24,757 nucleotides of DNA, taken from assembly GCA_000231825.2 (NCBI GenBank), contig JH720294.1, forward strand, positions 1,789,608-1,814,364, read 5' to 3'. The DNA comes from Tetrahymena elliotti 4EA. Its lineage: Eukaryota; Ciliophora; Oligohymenophorea; Hymenostomatida; Tetrahymenidae. Below, one piece after another: positions 10,009-21,774 of the stretch; positions within the stretch are counted from its first letter, which is position 1, and each line of letters starts with the position of its first letter. Both the position numbers and the translations under genes were made by a program. A model generated the notes under the pieces. That model worked only from the letters and a program-made list of their open reading frames with translations. It ran no database searches and was not told the origin of the DNA.

Positions 10009-11241
10009 ATGATGGATAATAGGATGGTTTCTTTTAACAACTTTGATAATGAAACATGTATTGCTCCTTTATATTTGAGGAAGATAACATTCAAACACAG
10101 ATTTGCATACTATGCTCTTAAGAATAAACTAAAAACTTTAGTAAAGTTATTCTAATTGAAGAATTTTTATAAGCTGATAATAACTACATCTTTTCGAGAT
10201 TTCCTCCATTAGAAGATGAAAATATCTATAATATTTAAAAATATGAAAGTCAAACTCTTCACTTCAATAATTTTTTATTGATAAAGTAGATAAATATTTT
10301 GTATCTCTTAAAACATAAATCAATCAAAAGATTGATATTCTAAAACATCAAAATAAAGCAAAAATAATGTAAATGGAAGATATATTTAATATGGATACAT
10401 TTTTAAATCTTTACAATAAAATATCTTCAAAGTTTGGCATTTAAAATCTTTACTAAAATTACAATTCACAATCGAGTTGCGTTTAAAATAAATAATAACA
10501 GAAAAGTATTAGAATATTAAATAAAATTCAAAAATTTTACAGGATTAAATTTCACAGTATGAAAAGCTATCTAATAATGTTGAATCCCTAAAGCTAAATG
10601 AAATTTAGTAAAAAATATTAAATCTTCTAGACCAAATAGATTTATTTGGTGAAAAACCTACTAATACTAATATCATTCAATCTGTAGAGTTTGAAAAATC
10701 TAAATCCTATAATAGTTCATAATAATTATTGATACGAAGATTATCAAATAAATCAATTTCAATTAGATAAACTTCGGATGGTTCATATGGTCTTGCGTAT
10801 TTAAATTTTGTGTTAGATCCTAGGAAAAAGTATATATTTAGATATATTAGAGTTAAATTACAGACTAACTCAAATAATAATAGCTTTTTATTATTTGGCA
10901 TAATCAAACAATAAAATAAAGATAATAATAAATTATATGTTGGAATATGTTATAATGAGAGAGGCGATTATATGAATATTAAAAAAGTATTAAAAGGATA
11001 AAATTTATTTGAAGGCAAAAAATACAATATTAATAAAGAAATTGAAGTGAGAATCCATTTGGCAGAAAAAATTATAAGAATCGGAAACTATCCAAATTAT
11101 GAAAATGTAGCAGAATTAGAAAACAAAGAATTGATTGAAGATAGTTAATAATACAGGTTTGCTGTTGAATTATATCAAGATGCTAATATTATCACTTTCA
11201 CCCATTTCTCTACTGTTGACAGATTTGATGATAAGATGTGA
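10009..11241 (+). pseudogene. broken gene: coiled-coil protein with C-terminal SPRY-like domain
   Basis: Coding sense is strong but spread over several frames. From ATG 10009 the first frame gives NNFDNETCIAP. Another (from about 10060) gives a cysteine pair in QICILCSQE, then SKVILIEEFL and FSRFPPLEDEN. It passes to a third frame at the T-run at 10271-10276 (DKVDKYFVSLKTQINQKIDI, then MEDIFNMDTFLNLYNKI). The final frame, from about 10470, carries a coiled-coil-like heptad stretch (NVESLKLNEIQQKILNLLDQ) and a C-terminal beta-rich domain that runs to TGA 11239-11241: AYLNFVLDPRKKYIFRYIRV, LLFGII, YVGICYNERGDY, QYRFAVELYQDANIITFTHF. That domain resembles the SPRY/B30.2-like tail of a large Tetrahymena family with an N-terminal cysteine region and coiled coil; the family assignment is by general resemblance. 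At least three frame changes and no single intact frame indicate a pseudogene, unless the sequence has indel errors. Confidence 0.7.
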
Positions 11242-11707
11242 TTTTTAATTTTAGAAACATTTAAAATAAAAATATTTTTTTTGTTTTTTGATTTTTAAGT
11301 TTTATAGTTATGTCTAAGATCAAATTTGATTTTAAAGTTTTAATTCTATTAAATTATTAAAAATATTTCAATTTAATAATTAAAAAGAATTCTTAAATTA
11401 TTTAATTAATTTTCAAATTAGAAGTAGAAAAGTTATGTATTAGTAAATTTAATAGATTTTGATTTTTTTACAAAAATTTATTTAAATCATCTTAATCCCA
11501 AAATTAACTAAATTTTTGAAAGTCATTTTTACAAGTCATTCAAATTTTTTGTTAGGTATTAGATAAATGGAAAAATTCATTAGCAAGTATTATTTAGTTC
11601 AACATTTGATTTTTTTTATTATTTCGATACTTAATAGCAAACAGTAAATTTATTTAAATTAAAAAATATTTTATTCAAAATATTAAATAATTAAAACTAA
11701 AAGGTGA
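11242..11707. other. AT-rich spacer between the two pseudogenes
   Basis: No gene, repeat or RNA recognised. Both flanking genes run on the plus strand, so it should contain the 3' flank of one and the promoter of the other. Confidence 0.45.
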
Positions 11708-13532
11708 ATGTATTCAATTTGGAATAAAATAAATTAGTAGCATCTCTTTAAATTTTAAGTAGATAACTTATTAGAATTGTAGAAGTAGAAGTAAGTAGAA
11801 AATATTTGTTCCTTTTTGATGATGGAAATTACTTTGTTGCAGATTTAGCTGTCCTAAATTGATTTTACAACACCATACCAACTAAATGAGTATTAATTGA
11901 ATATTCCTTTAAGCAGTTAGATTTAGAATGTATTTCTCTTCGAGAAAGAAAAACTTCTTTTTATTTGTGATTTTTAAAATACAATTTAAATATTTTCTAC
12001 TGATGAAAACAAATTAAATTTGCTATAAAACCACTAAATAAAACTTTTAAATCCTTTCTTTAATCAAAGTTACTTTGAAATAAATGAAGTTAAATAAGCT
12101 AATAAACAAATTTATATTGTGTCTACTAATCAAGGATTCTTTGTAAAAATAGACATTATTAATAATAAAATAAATTACATAGAGTCTTTTACTTTTTATG
12201 AAATAACTTGGTTTGAAATACTGGATGATAAAATTTATTATTCTCTAAAAGAAAATACAAAATGTATAATAATATATACTATATCTTAAGATTAAATAAT
12301 TAATGATTTAAGTTGTTAAGTTCTTCCTTATAACTTGAATTTGGTAAAAAGTCCTTTGAATATCTATCCATAGTAAGACTTAATGGTTCTTTCTTATTAT
12401 GCTGGTGTATCTATGCTAGATTTAACAAACTTTTAGATGCAAAGACAAACAAGGATATCATCATAAAGAAATCAAATCAATTTGAAAACTCTGGTATATA
12501 AACATTTTGATTTAATTGTAATAACTGATTAACAATATACCGCTCTTCTTACTTACTACACTCTAGAAGTGCTTAAGTTCTTACCAGTTCCAAATATAGT
12601 TTATGAATCTATTAAATTTTTTGAAAATCTCAACAAAAAAATGTTTTTATTGGAGGATCTTCTGAAAAAAGTAAACTAGCTTTATTCTTAATTTAATATT
12701 TTTCAATTCTAATAGCCAGATTCTTTAAAAAAGATAAACTTATTTGTATTATTTAAGTTTATATTAAAAATAATTGAATTTATTAACAAAAGAAGCTAAG
12801 TTATATAGTATTAGATTTGATGACTATTTACCTAAAGAATACAGTGCCTTTTGCAAATCATTCTTTTTTGATATTGACCTTGAATAGGTAACATGTCTAA
12901 ATGTTAAAATAATTTACATATTTAAAATAAATCAAGAAGAATCATAACTAGTTGAGGTTGCTTAATTTAAACATAAAGGGAACTACAATTTTGATTATTT
13001 AAAAGCTTCATATAATAACAATAATAAAATTGTTTACATAAGTGAAGTTCTATTGTTTGCAGAAACAACAACTTATTTTGGATTAATTGACATGACAAAT
13101 TTATCTTCTGAAATATATAATACGTTAAGGAAAAAATTGGTTTAGTTTTAGCAGCATTTAATTTTGTTATTTTTTAAGATGATTATCAGACTTTATCAAT
13201 TAATCAAATAGATGATATGGAAATTTAGGTATTTATATAACAATAATCAGATTACCTTTTTAATATAATTTAAGTAGAGGAATATCTTTATTGGTAGCTA
13301 AATGAGTAAATTTTCTAATTTAACATGATAACAAAATAGTAAAAAATATTTTCCTTTGCTATCCCGTATGTTTGTACATCATATAATAGCGAAAGAAATA
13401 TATTACTAATAAGTTTTTAAGATGGAACTATTCTTTATGGTGATAAATCTTTTTTAAATGTTAAATAAATCATATCAAAAAATCAAATTACTTAGATAAG
13501 TCTTGATCCCTCTTCAAATTAAGTGATTGCAA

Positions 13533-13844
13533 GTAAATTAAATTTATTTTTATAAATATTCTCAAATATTTTAAACAATTTTTATGGGGGGAGGGGGGTA
13601 TTTTTGGGGGAATTAAGTGGTAAAATAAATAAAAATTTTTTTTTATTCGTCACTATTTTGTAATAAAAAAACATTTAACGAAAGTTTGATTGAGGAAAAT
13701 TTTCTGTTTAGAATAGAAGAAATAATTTTTAAATTTGTTTTATAAATTAAAAGCAAAAGTACTGACTTAGAATTTAAGAAGTGAATTAGTAGTTCTAAAA
13801 ATGAAAAAAAAATCTAAAATTGAAATAAAGAGTGTTAAATTTAG
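13533..13844 (+). other. probable non-coding interruption (intron or insertion) in the large pseudogene
   Basis: The coding sense fades after the segment ending NQVIASK near 13537 and resumes at TAC TCT GGC (13845) with YSGNISDCQIIPTYS. The gap begins near GTAAAT, ends TTTAG, and is more AT-rich apart from one G-cluster. That fits a GT...AG intron of about 312 nt, typical of the organism, but the reading phases on the two sides do not join cleanly, so an insertion or decayed exon remains possible. Confidence 0.4.
13586..13610 (+). other. G-run cluster GGGGGG-A-GGGGGG-TATTTTT-GGGGG
   Basis: Three runs of six, six and five G lie within 25 bases, the most G-rich spot in an otherwise AT-rich window. 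It could form a G-quadruplex if the long runs split or a fourth strand joins. It sits in the probable non-coding interruption of the large pseudogene. Confidence 0.7.
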
Positions 13845-15859
13845 TACTCTGGCAACATCTCAGACTGTCAAATTATCCCTACTTATAGCATAATGATTGT
13901 TTTATTACCAAGCTAGATAGAAATTTATGATTTTAGAACTGGATAAATTTTATAACTTATAGAGTTTCAAGAACATTTTACTAGTGGAGCTTATTACATA
14001 TCTGACATAATTGAATAAAATAAACTTTCTATCACTACATACCAAGAGATAGGATGATTCTAGCTGATAAAAAAATCAGATATTGAATTTAAAGTAATTT
14101 AAGTTTACTAGAAAAAAAACCCAAGCACTTTTATAATCTCAGATATTGGTTTTACATCTTACCCAATTAATTAGGGATATATTCAACTCAATTATTTAGA
14201 AGATGCTGTTTTAAACTTTTATAATATTATCCTTGACACTATTGATTTTAGTGTTATCATAGATATTTAAGGAAATAACTGTAATTTTTCATGTCCTTTG
14301 AGTAGGAAATTTAATATAATTGTTACTCTTGATACTGATGTATCACTGATTAAACTTATTTCAATTTCATCTAGATAAACTCTGGAAAGCTATGGTGTTG
14401 AACCCTTCTAGCTGAAAAACATTGGATAAATTGTTTAAGAATTTTTCTATTGTTCTGATTTAATAGGGTAATTTATTTTCATTTTATTATGATATATCTT
14501 ATAATTTTTTTCAAAATAGCTCTTTATAGTTTTATTCATTTGCTACTTTATAGCTTAGCTTTTCTACTCATAGTTATTTATGGCAAACACAATAAAATTT
14601 TTCTATTACAATCCTTAGTAATATGAGTTATTCTTAGTAGATTCTAAAAATTTAATTTACTTTGGCATCTTAAATTTATATTAAATACAAAGTCAACAAA
14701 ATTACATAATGAAAGGTGAAAGTATCTAAAATTTAATATAGGTTGATAATTTGGGGTTCTTTATAACAACTAATTCTAATAGTATTAATATTTATAAAAA
14801 ATCTGATGGAAGCTTGTTAAGTACAGTGAATAATATAGATTAATCTGTAATCATACCAAGCTTTAATATGATTTCATATTGGAGAATAAACACAAGTTCA
14901 AATACTCTAATTTATTCTCTGTTTGACATATTTTCTGTCTTTGATGAAAACTATTATTTTATTGAAAGAAACTAATCTTTGTTTCCATTGATTCATGCAA
15001 AATAAGAAAATATTATTTTTGTTACTTCCTCGATCGAGTCAACTCTATATAGAATTGAAATTGAAAATTAGCAAATGAAGTTAGTCATGAAAAGAGGTAG
15101 TAAAATATTATAAATATTTTCAATAAAAGAAGAGATGATAATGGTTGTTTCAAGAAATTATATTTTATAATTTTCCTAAAAGCAAAATTATTTCTGGAAT
15201 TAAATTTTCTAGTTTAAAAATACATTTACAACAAATTAATAATTTATCAAATGGAGATTCAAATTTAAGTGGAGTTGCAGTTATTTCTCATTTTCAACTG
15301 AACTTTTTTTAAATGACTATCAATGCAATTTAACAAATCAATACATATAATTTTAATGATGAAATAGATGAAATTATTACACTCAATAAAAACATAATCT
15401 TAGTAACCTCGTTTACATGTTCTTTAACAATAATAAATTTACTAAATGAATAGTAAATCTATTTCTCTTATTCATATTCAGAATTATTATATCAAATTGC
15501 TTAATAAATATTTTACGGATGATTCAACTGAGGATATTTATTATATTAATTCATACTCATCTAACAATACTTTGCAAGTTTTTCAAATAACCTCATCTAA
15601 ATCTAACTAAACAATTTAATTAAACATAGTCAAAACAACATCATATACATCTAAAATTCTTCAATTATATCTTAGTATTGATTAGCATTTTACTATCTTT
15701 TCTCTATAAGATAATTTTTACATTTAAAAGATATGTATTTAATGCATTATTTACAATTTAGATGAATCTACGTATCAAAATAAATAATATTTTTTACCAT
15801 TCATTAGACTACACTTCTTCATTAAAGTTTATGAAGAGTTTGGATATGTAGTTGCTTTT

Positions 15860-15879
15860 GTTGATGTATGTTGATGTAT
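15860..15879 (+). repeat. 10-bp tandem duplication that shifts the frame
   Basis: GTTGATGTAT occurs twice in a row. The upstream frame (FGYVVAFVDV) runs into TGA at 15872. The downstream frame resumes at the second unit as VDVLFAIQDIF. The two frames differ by exactly the one base expected from a 10-bp gain, so this duplication explains the break. Confidence 0.85.
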
Positions 15880-17844
15880 TATTTGCTATTTAGGATATCT
15901 TTACTACAGATGTCATTTACTTATCAACATAGAATTATCAATTAAATACTATCTATGATATAAATATAATTGGTTCTAATTATATTTTGGTTTTATTTGA
16001 TAACTCTTTAGAATTATTAAAATTAAACTTTAATAACTACCAACTAACTTCATAAGGATCTTATGAAACAATTTATAAATCTAATAAAAGAAATGTTAGA
16101 TTATTTAACGTTTAAACAAATTTTTAAAATTAAGAAAATGAAACTTTACTTACATCACTAAGTATTGTTGGATATAATTAAATACAAAGTTAATTAATTT
16201 TTAATTACATCCCAATAATTTAACAAGGGCAACGGTACAATTGTACTTTGAATTTTTATGACCCAACTTAGAATATCATCTAAGAGAAAGTCAATATGTT
16301 TTACAAACTAAATTCTTACATGACCTACAAAGTAAGTAGCTACTAATTCATTATCAACTAAAATAAAATGCAAGATGATGGATACAACAATTATAAAGAT
16401 AAGATAAGAACTCTTACAATCCCTTTTTACAATTCTAATTTATCTACTTCATGAATTATTACAGGATAAAATGTGCACATTGATAGAATTAGCTATTAGG
16501 GATTAAGCAATTACTACAATTCAATAACATTTTAAAATGTTAATTTGTATATTCAAAGTGATGTTTTCATCGAAGGATTCTAAAAAGTTACTTTTTAATC
16601 TTGCAAACTTTACTTTCTGAATTCATTCAATGAAAGCTAATTAGGTTACCGTATCTAAATTATATAAACACTTTCTGTAATCATTCATAATATAATTATC
16701 TTTAAAGAAAGTACTTCAAATGATTCCTAAGGATTCCAAATTCAAAATTTTGACTATATTTCTGTTTCTAATTTAATTGTCTAAGACATAAAACTTAATA
16801 AAATGTCTTCACTTCTTGTATTCAGTGATGGAATACTTTTAAAAATATCTGGTTTATATTTTATAAACAATCAGATAAAGACCTAGTATAACTTGATTGA
16901 TTTGAGAAAAATAGACACAATAATTTATAAGTGATTCCTAAATAAACTCAAATTATCAAATATTAGAAGAAAATCTTTAGAATTATTTCATAAGTATTTA
17001 TGCTTGTGAATAAATTCAAAATTCTACTTTAACCATGAAAGAAATATTTTTAAAGTAGAATGTTTTTAATCAGAATTCTTAGAAGCCTCTGTTTTTTTGG
17101 AAAATTTGAATTAAATTTATATAGAGAATAGCTAATTTAATCAATCAACAGCAAAAAAATTCTTATCTAATATCAGCAATCAATATTAACTATATTTATA
17201 TCATTAATCTAACTTTTTATTAAAATAAATTAATTTCTTGCTTTCAAGCCAGTGGAATAAGTATGTTATAAACAGAGAGCTCTAGATTTGATGAAAATGA
17301 GTCTAATGATTCTGGTTCCTGTTTACTCTTAACAAATTTTACACTGAATAAAATTGTAAGTAGTTATATAAATAATAGTTAATTTAATAATAATAAAGCT
17401 TCAAATAGTGGAGGAGCAATATATCTTGAAAATATAAATATACAAATTAACAGTAGTTAATTTATTAATAATCAAGCTGCAATAGGAGAAACAATCAGGT
17501 ACATGGGAATTATTCCAAGTTTTATTTAATCTATGCAGTCATTAAATAGGTATTTGTAAAAAGATGAAAAAAATATAATATTTTAAAATAACAAAGCCTT
17601 TATTTATGGATAAAATGTTTGTTCAATTCCAACCCACCTTAAATTTAAAAATAGAGCGATTTTTACCCAATAGATTAATTTTTATTTGAAAATATAAGAA
17701 GCGGGGAGATATTATAGGATAGGGTATTTTATTTATTTGATGAAAAACTAAATAGAGTTAAAGCAACATCATAAATATTAGAATTTTAAACATAGAAAAT
17801 AAAGGAGGAAATATAAGAATACTAGCTTTACATTTAATCAAATA

Positions 17845-20800
17845 GTAATACATAAATTGAAATAAAGGATATGGTAGTTTTTAACTACATTAATAGTGAA
17901 AATAATATATTTGATTTGATTTGACAGGGATGAAGTTGTAAGGAATTCCTTCTTAGCCATCAAGCATAAAGATTATAGCACCATTTTTGATTAAATACTT
18001 ATAAAATAATACTTTTGTAAGGAAATTCCTTTGATGTTTAAGTTATTTTTAGATCATGCTAAATTGGTGAGATTTATAATAAAATATCAGGTTAAATTTG
18101 TGAATGCTCTATTTGTGCAAATAATAGTTATTCAATAGTTTAGCCAATAAAAGATTAAAATTAATTTTGTAAAGTCTGTCCTTTAGAATCAACTGACAGC
18201 TGTCAACTTAATTAAATTAATCTCAAAGACGGGTATTGGAGATAAAGTGAGTATGATGATTAAATTATTTATTGTGACAATAATATGGAAATTGTAAATG
18301 CCAATAAAAAGCTTCTATTAATTGTTGTGTTTAAGGTTTATTAGGTAAAAAAATTATTCAATAAATATTTTTTACTCTTATTCAATAGATAAAAATCCAA
18401 TTTAAATTTTATTTTAATTTAATTTATTTTCAAATTTTTTTTTTGAAAAATTAAAATTCTAATAAAGAAAGATGTAACTCAATTCTCAAAAATATTTATA
18501 ATTTTAGATTAATATTTGAATAAAAAATATAAATATTCTTACATTTTTATTTAAAATAAGGCCCCTTGTATGAGATACGTGATAACTATGGTTAAGTTTG
18601 GGGTTAAAGGTTTGATAGTTTTTAAAAGTATACTTGCACTAGATGTAATTAATATTAAGAAATTCTACTTAAATTGATTTTTTAAATGGTAATTCTAACA
18701 CTTTATTTTCTTTATTCTGTCAAGAAAGCAGTTGATAAAGCATTGAGATAAATTATTTGTTAGACTCTGAGAAGACTAAATATTTTACTAATAGGAAAAG
18801 CAGCTGAGTCAAACTAAATTTCTTTTTATATTAAGCTTATCATTAATTTTTTATAAGTAACATCAGTAATTCAGAACTAAAGGTTTAATTTTTTAAAGTT
18901 ATCTTTTACTGAGCGTCATTTCAAGTCTTTAGAATTTGTAAAGTAATTCTTTAGATTGCTTACTTCTCATTTCAGAGTGGACAGTAACTTAACTAATATT
19001 ATTGATGTCATGTATCAAAATTGGTGGAAATAGCATATATAGTATAATACAGGGTCTGGCTCAATCCGTAAAAACTTTTAATTTGAAGGGTATCTTTAAA
19101 TCTGGAGAGTTGTCGAAAAGATGAGGCTACTTTGGGGTAACAATAAGTGGTGGGTGTTACATTCTCTAATAGCTATATAAAATCTTAAATTAATAAGCAA
19201 TGCTATTCAAAAGAATATCTGGAATATACTATTTATTTGACATTACCTCTGTTTTTGTTATCGATGTTATTCTTTCCTTTAGTTATCCTTTGGAGAATTA
19301 AAAGAAAAGTAAAAACTCTCAGTGAACCTATCCAAATATATAAATATGGATTCCTATTTTCTGAATATTCCTAGAAATATTTTTATGGAGTATATAAGAA
19401 TATTTTTGAGATTGACAATTGTTATTGTAGGAAATATATTATCCGATGATTAACCCTCACTTAAAATATATCTTTCAATTATTTTGATTTAATTATATAA
19501 CTTAGCTTTGAATAAATTTAATCCTTACAAATTTAAATAATCCAAACTTTAGAGAAGCTGTATAATTAGATGATTTGCTTTATATTTATGATTTATTAAT
19601 TACAATTAAATACAGATAATATTGCTCTTTCTTCTAGTTCCTTATACATTTTATAAGTCTAACTATAGTAGCTCTCAATATATTTTATTAAAGCATCAAA
19701 TCTAATTAAAAGCTTTACAAATGAGTAATCACAAAACTTTGATTCCTTAAAAGAAATTAACAAAATAGAATAATTCATTAAGAATATTTTTGCTCTGGAA
19801 AAAAATAAAGTAATTGATTTTTTTTATAATTCTTTTAATTGACTAAAATTATTCTTCTCTTCTATGTAGAATTTTTCTTAACTTATTTTAATTAAATTTC
19901 CCAATTAAATCATCAACAAACCCAAATATTTTTAATTTTTTAAGAAAAAAAGTTATTTTTAGTTTTATACAATTTATGATTTTAAATTTATTAAAAAAAC
20001 TCTAGGCATATCATTTCTATTTAGAATATTTATTCATTTAATAATTTTAGGAATACTATTAAGAAATTAGATTATGATTTATTTTATTTATTAATAAAAC
20101 TATGCTTTAACTTTAAAGATTTTGAAATACATATTTTTTTGGTTAAAAATTTCAGTTCATACCCTAATTAATCATTTTATTTATTTTAAATAAAAATAAT
20201 TTTATAATAAAATTAGATAAAACTTTGATAGATATTGCAGATAAAAATAAAAATTGAAATCATAAATGACTAGTAAATAAAAAAATAACTTAACAAATTC
20301 TCCTTAGTTACTTGATAATAATGATAGATACTAGAAATACTAAGTCAAAAATAAGAAACTGCATAAAATTTATCAACTCAGAATTTGAGTTCATAAGACT
20401 TAAAATCTTTAGAAACCTATAAGTTGAGTGGAGTATAGAGATAATTTTTTGAAAAATAACAAAAAAGAAATTATAATATTCATGAATCGAAATAGTTTGA
20501 CCAAATGATGAGTATTAATTCATATTAAAAGTTATTGTTATTAAGTAGTGGAAGAAAAAATACAAATCAAAACATTTAATAACCATTCTAAGACAAGAAA
20601 TCTAATATGACAAATAATTTGAATATTAAATCCTTAGGATCAAGTAGAAGTATTTCATTAACTTAAAATAATTCTTAACATATTTAAACCCCTTCCTTAA
20701 CACCTTAAAAAGCTGGGTTAGAATTATAATAACCTATTTTTAAATTATTCAATGACAAACAAAATTAATAAGATTGAATTCTTAGTACATGCTTTCGAAA

Positions 20801-21090
20801 TAGCTTAAGTTAAAACTATTTAATCTTTGCTGTTTAAACTTCTTATTTACCATTAGTTCTCTAATTTAATGTACCAAAAACATATAATAGGTTTACTTAA
20901 AATTAGAAATTTAAAGAAACAATCAAGACTTAAATAAAATACATTTTAAAATTTATTAGTTTCTTTGTATCTTCTGTATGTTAAAAGTTGTCTAAAATTT
21001 TCTACTTTTATTTAAATTTATTTTATGAGAGTCTGAGGTTATTAGCTCAAGTATTATTATATTTTGCATTAAGACTTTGCACTAGATCTA
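17845..21090. repeat. repeat B2, second copy of the duplicated downstream block
   Basis: This is the counterpart of 6770-9800. It starts within the last codons of the large pseudogene (NYINSENNIFDL at about 17883-17918). It carries sequence absent from B1: a 139-bp insertion flanked by AATAGC (19029-19173), about 80 bp near 19320-19405, and about 35 bp near 18190-18225 including the palindrome TGACAGCTGTCA at 18194-18205. Similarity weakens after 20700 but is still visible near 21038-21060 (AGGTTATTAGCTCAAG against AAGTTATTAGGCTGAG). No gene is recognised in it. Confidence 0.85.
19029..19173. mobile_element. small GC-richer insertion with 6-bp flanking direct repeat
   Basis: B2 has AATAGC at 19029-19034 and again at 19168-19173, with 133 bp between them. 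B1 has a single AATAGC (7966-7971) in the matching place, with GGA before and TATATAAAATCTTAAATTAA after in both. The inserted part is about 36% G+C by my count, far above its surroundings. It has no clear terminal inverted repeats and no poly-A tail. Either a short element inserted with a 6-bp target duplication, or the segment was precisely lost from B1 between the two hexamers. Several frames are open through it, so a captured coding fragment is possible. Confidence 0.6.
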
Positions 21091-21774
21091 TTTTTCTTAA
21101 AATTATTTTAGAATATAAAAAACCATATCAGTAATTTTATTGTTGACTATTTTTGAACTTAAATCATATTTTCTTACAAAAAGAGCTTTAAGAAAATAAA
21201 ATTGAGTAATTTAGTAATTTAATTTGATTAAGAAACTCAAAATAAACATTTTAAAACTAATATTGATAACAGTAAAACTAAAAACAATTTATAATGAACA
21301 TTTAAAAAATTTTTAATTATTTTATGTTCGATGCACCCAACCATGACAATTTTTTTTGGAAGAATGAATTTTATATTTTAAAATAAATATAAATTTTTTA
21401 ATTTAAATTCAAGATTTTTGAAAATTTTAGATTATTATTTCTTTTTCAGGTAAAATAGTTAATATTATTAAGAATAAAAATTGTATGTAAGAATTAATAC
21501 AATAGAGCATTTATTTTTATCACAGTAAAGTATTTGTAAAAAATTACAAATCCATTTCTAAAAAAGACAAAAATAAATAGAGTTAGTATATTAAAAAATT
21601 TTGAATCATCAATATTTTAAAAGTTAAAAATACATAATATGAATATAAAATCAATTTTATTTGATTATCAATTATCATAACATAAACCATTAATATGTAT
21701 TCAAATTTTTTTTTTAGTTTATTCTTTATTTTTCATTTTTAAGAAAATTAAAGTTTTTGTTTGTTTTTATTTGC
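21091..21774. other. AT-rich stretch downstream of gene Y
   Basis: No gene recognised on either strand. The part next to 21775 is the 3' flank of the minus-strand Y gene. Confidence 0.45.

Larger units (their letters stand above)
11708..17924 (+). pseudogene. large decayed surface-protein gene: propeller-like half plus Pmp-type beta-helix
   Basis: About 6.2 kb reads as one ancestral protein of roughly 2000 residues in code 6. The N-terminal half is beta-rich with propeller-like repeats: IYIVSTNQGFFVKIDI, WFEILDDKIYYSL, LISFQDGTILYGDKSFL, IEIYDFRTGQIL, YELFLVDSKNLIYFG. The C-terminal half is a right-handed beta-helix type: SITFQNVNLYIQSDVFIEGF, FQKVTFQSCKLYF, VFLENLNQIYIENSQFNQS, then FNNN (17383-17394), GGAI (17410-17421) and FINN (17461-17472), the FxxN/GGAI hallmark of chlamydial-type Pmp repeats. 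Such proteins form large families of predicted surface proteins in Tetrahymena, usually with cysteine-rich and membrane segments after the helix; none follow here. The frame changes about ten times (near 12650-12820, 13127, 13690-13845, 15181-15357, 15515, 15870, 16933, 17082, 17185 and 17706). In-frame TGA lies at 14055, 14490 and 16452. The last frame ends at TGA 17922-17924, where repeat B2 is already under way. Confidence 0.8.

Noticed and set aside
9912..10094. Minus-strand 60-residue standard-code frame
   Set aside because: It lies antisense to the start of the coiled-coil/SPRY-like pseudogene, whose plus-strand sense is far stronger.
10707..10907. Minus-strand 66-residue standard-code frame
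   Set aside because: It is antisense to the SPRY-like domain of the same pseudogene, where the plus strand reads as conserved protein.
13601..13610. The A5G5 boundary element of a Tetrahymena deletion element
   Set aside because: The sequence here is T5G5, not A5G5, and no matching partner was found on the other side.
17924..18310. Open frame of over 100 codons in repeat B2
   Set aside because: The homologous frame in B1 is cut early, and differences between the copies are not biased to third positions. With TGA as the only stop, such frames arise often by chance.
19035..19167. tRNA gene, 5S gene or SINE-like element in the B2 insertion
   Set aside because: GGCTCAATCC only loosely resembles an internal B box; there is no A box at the right distance, no cloverleaf and no A-rich tail.
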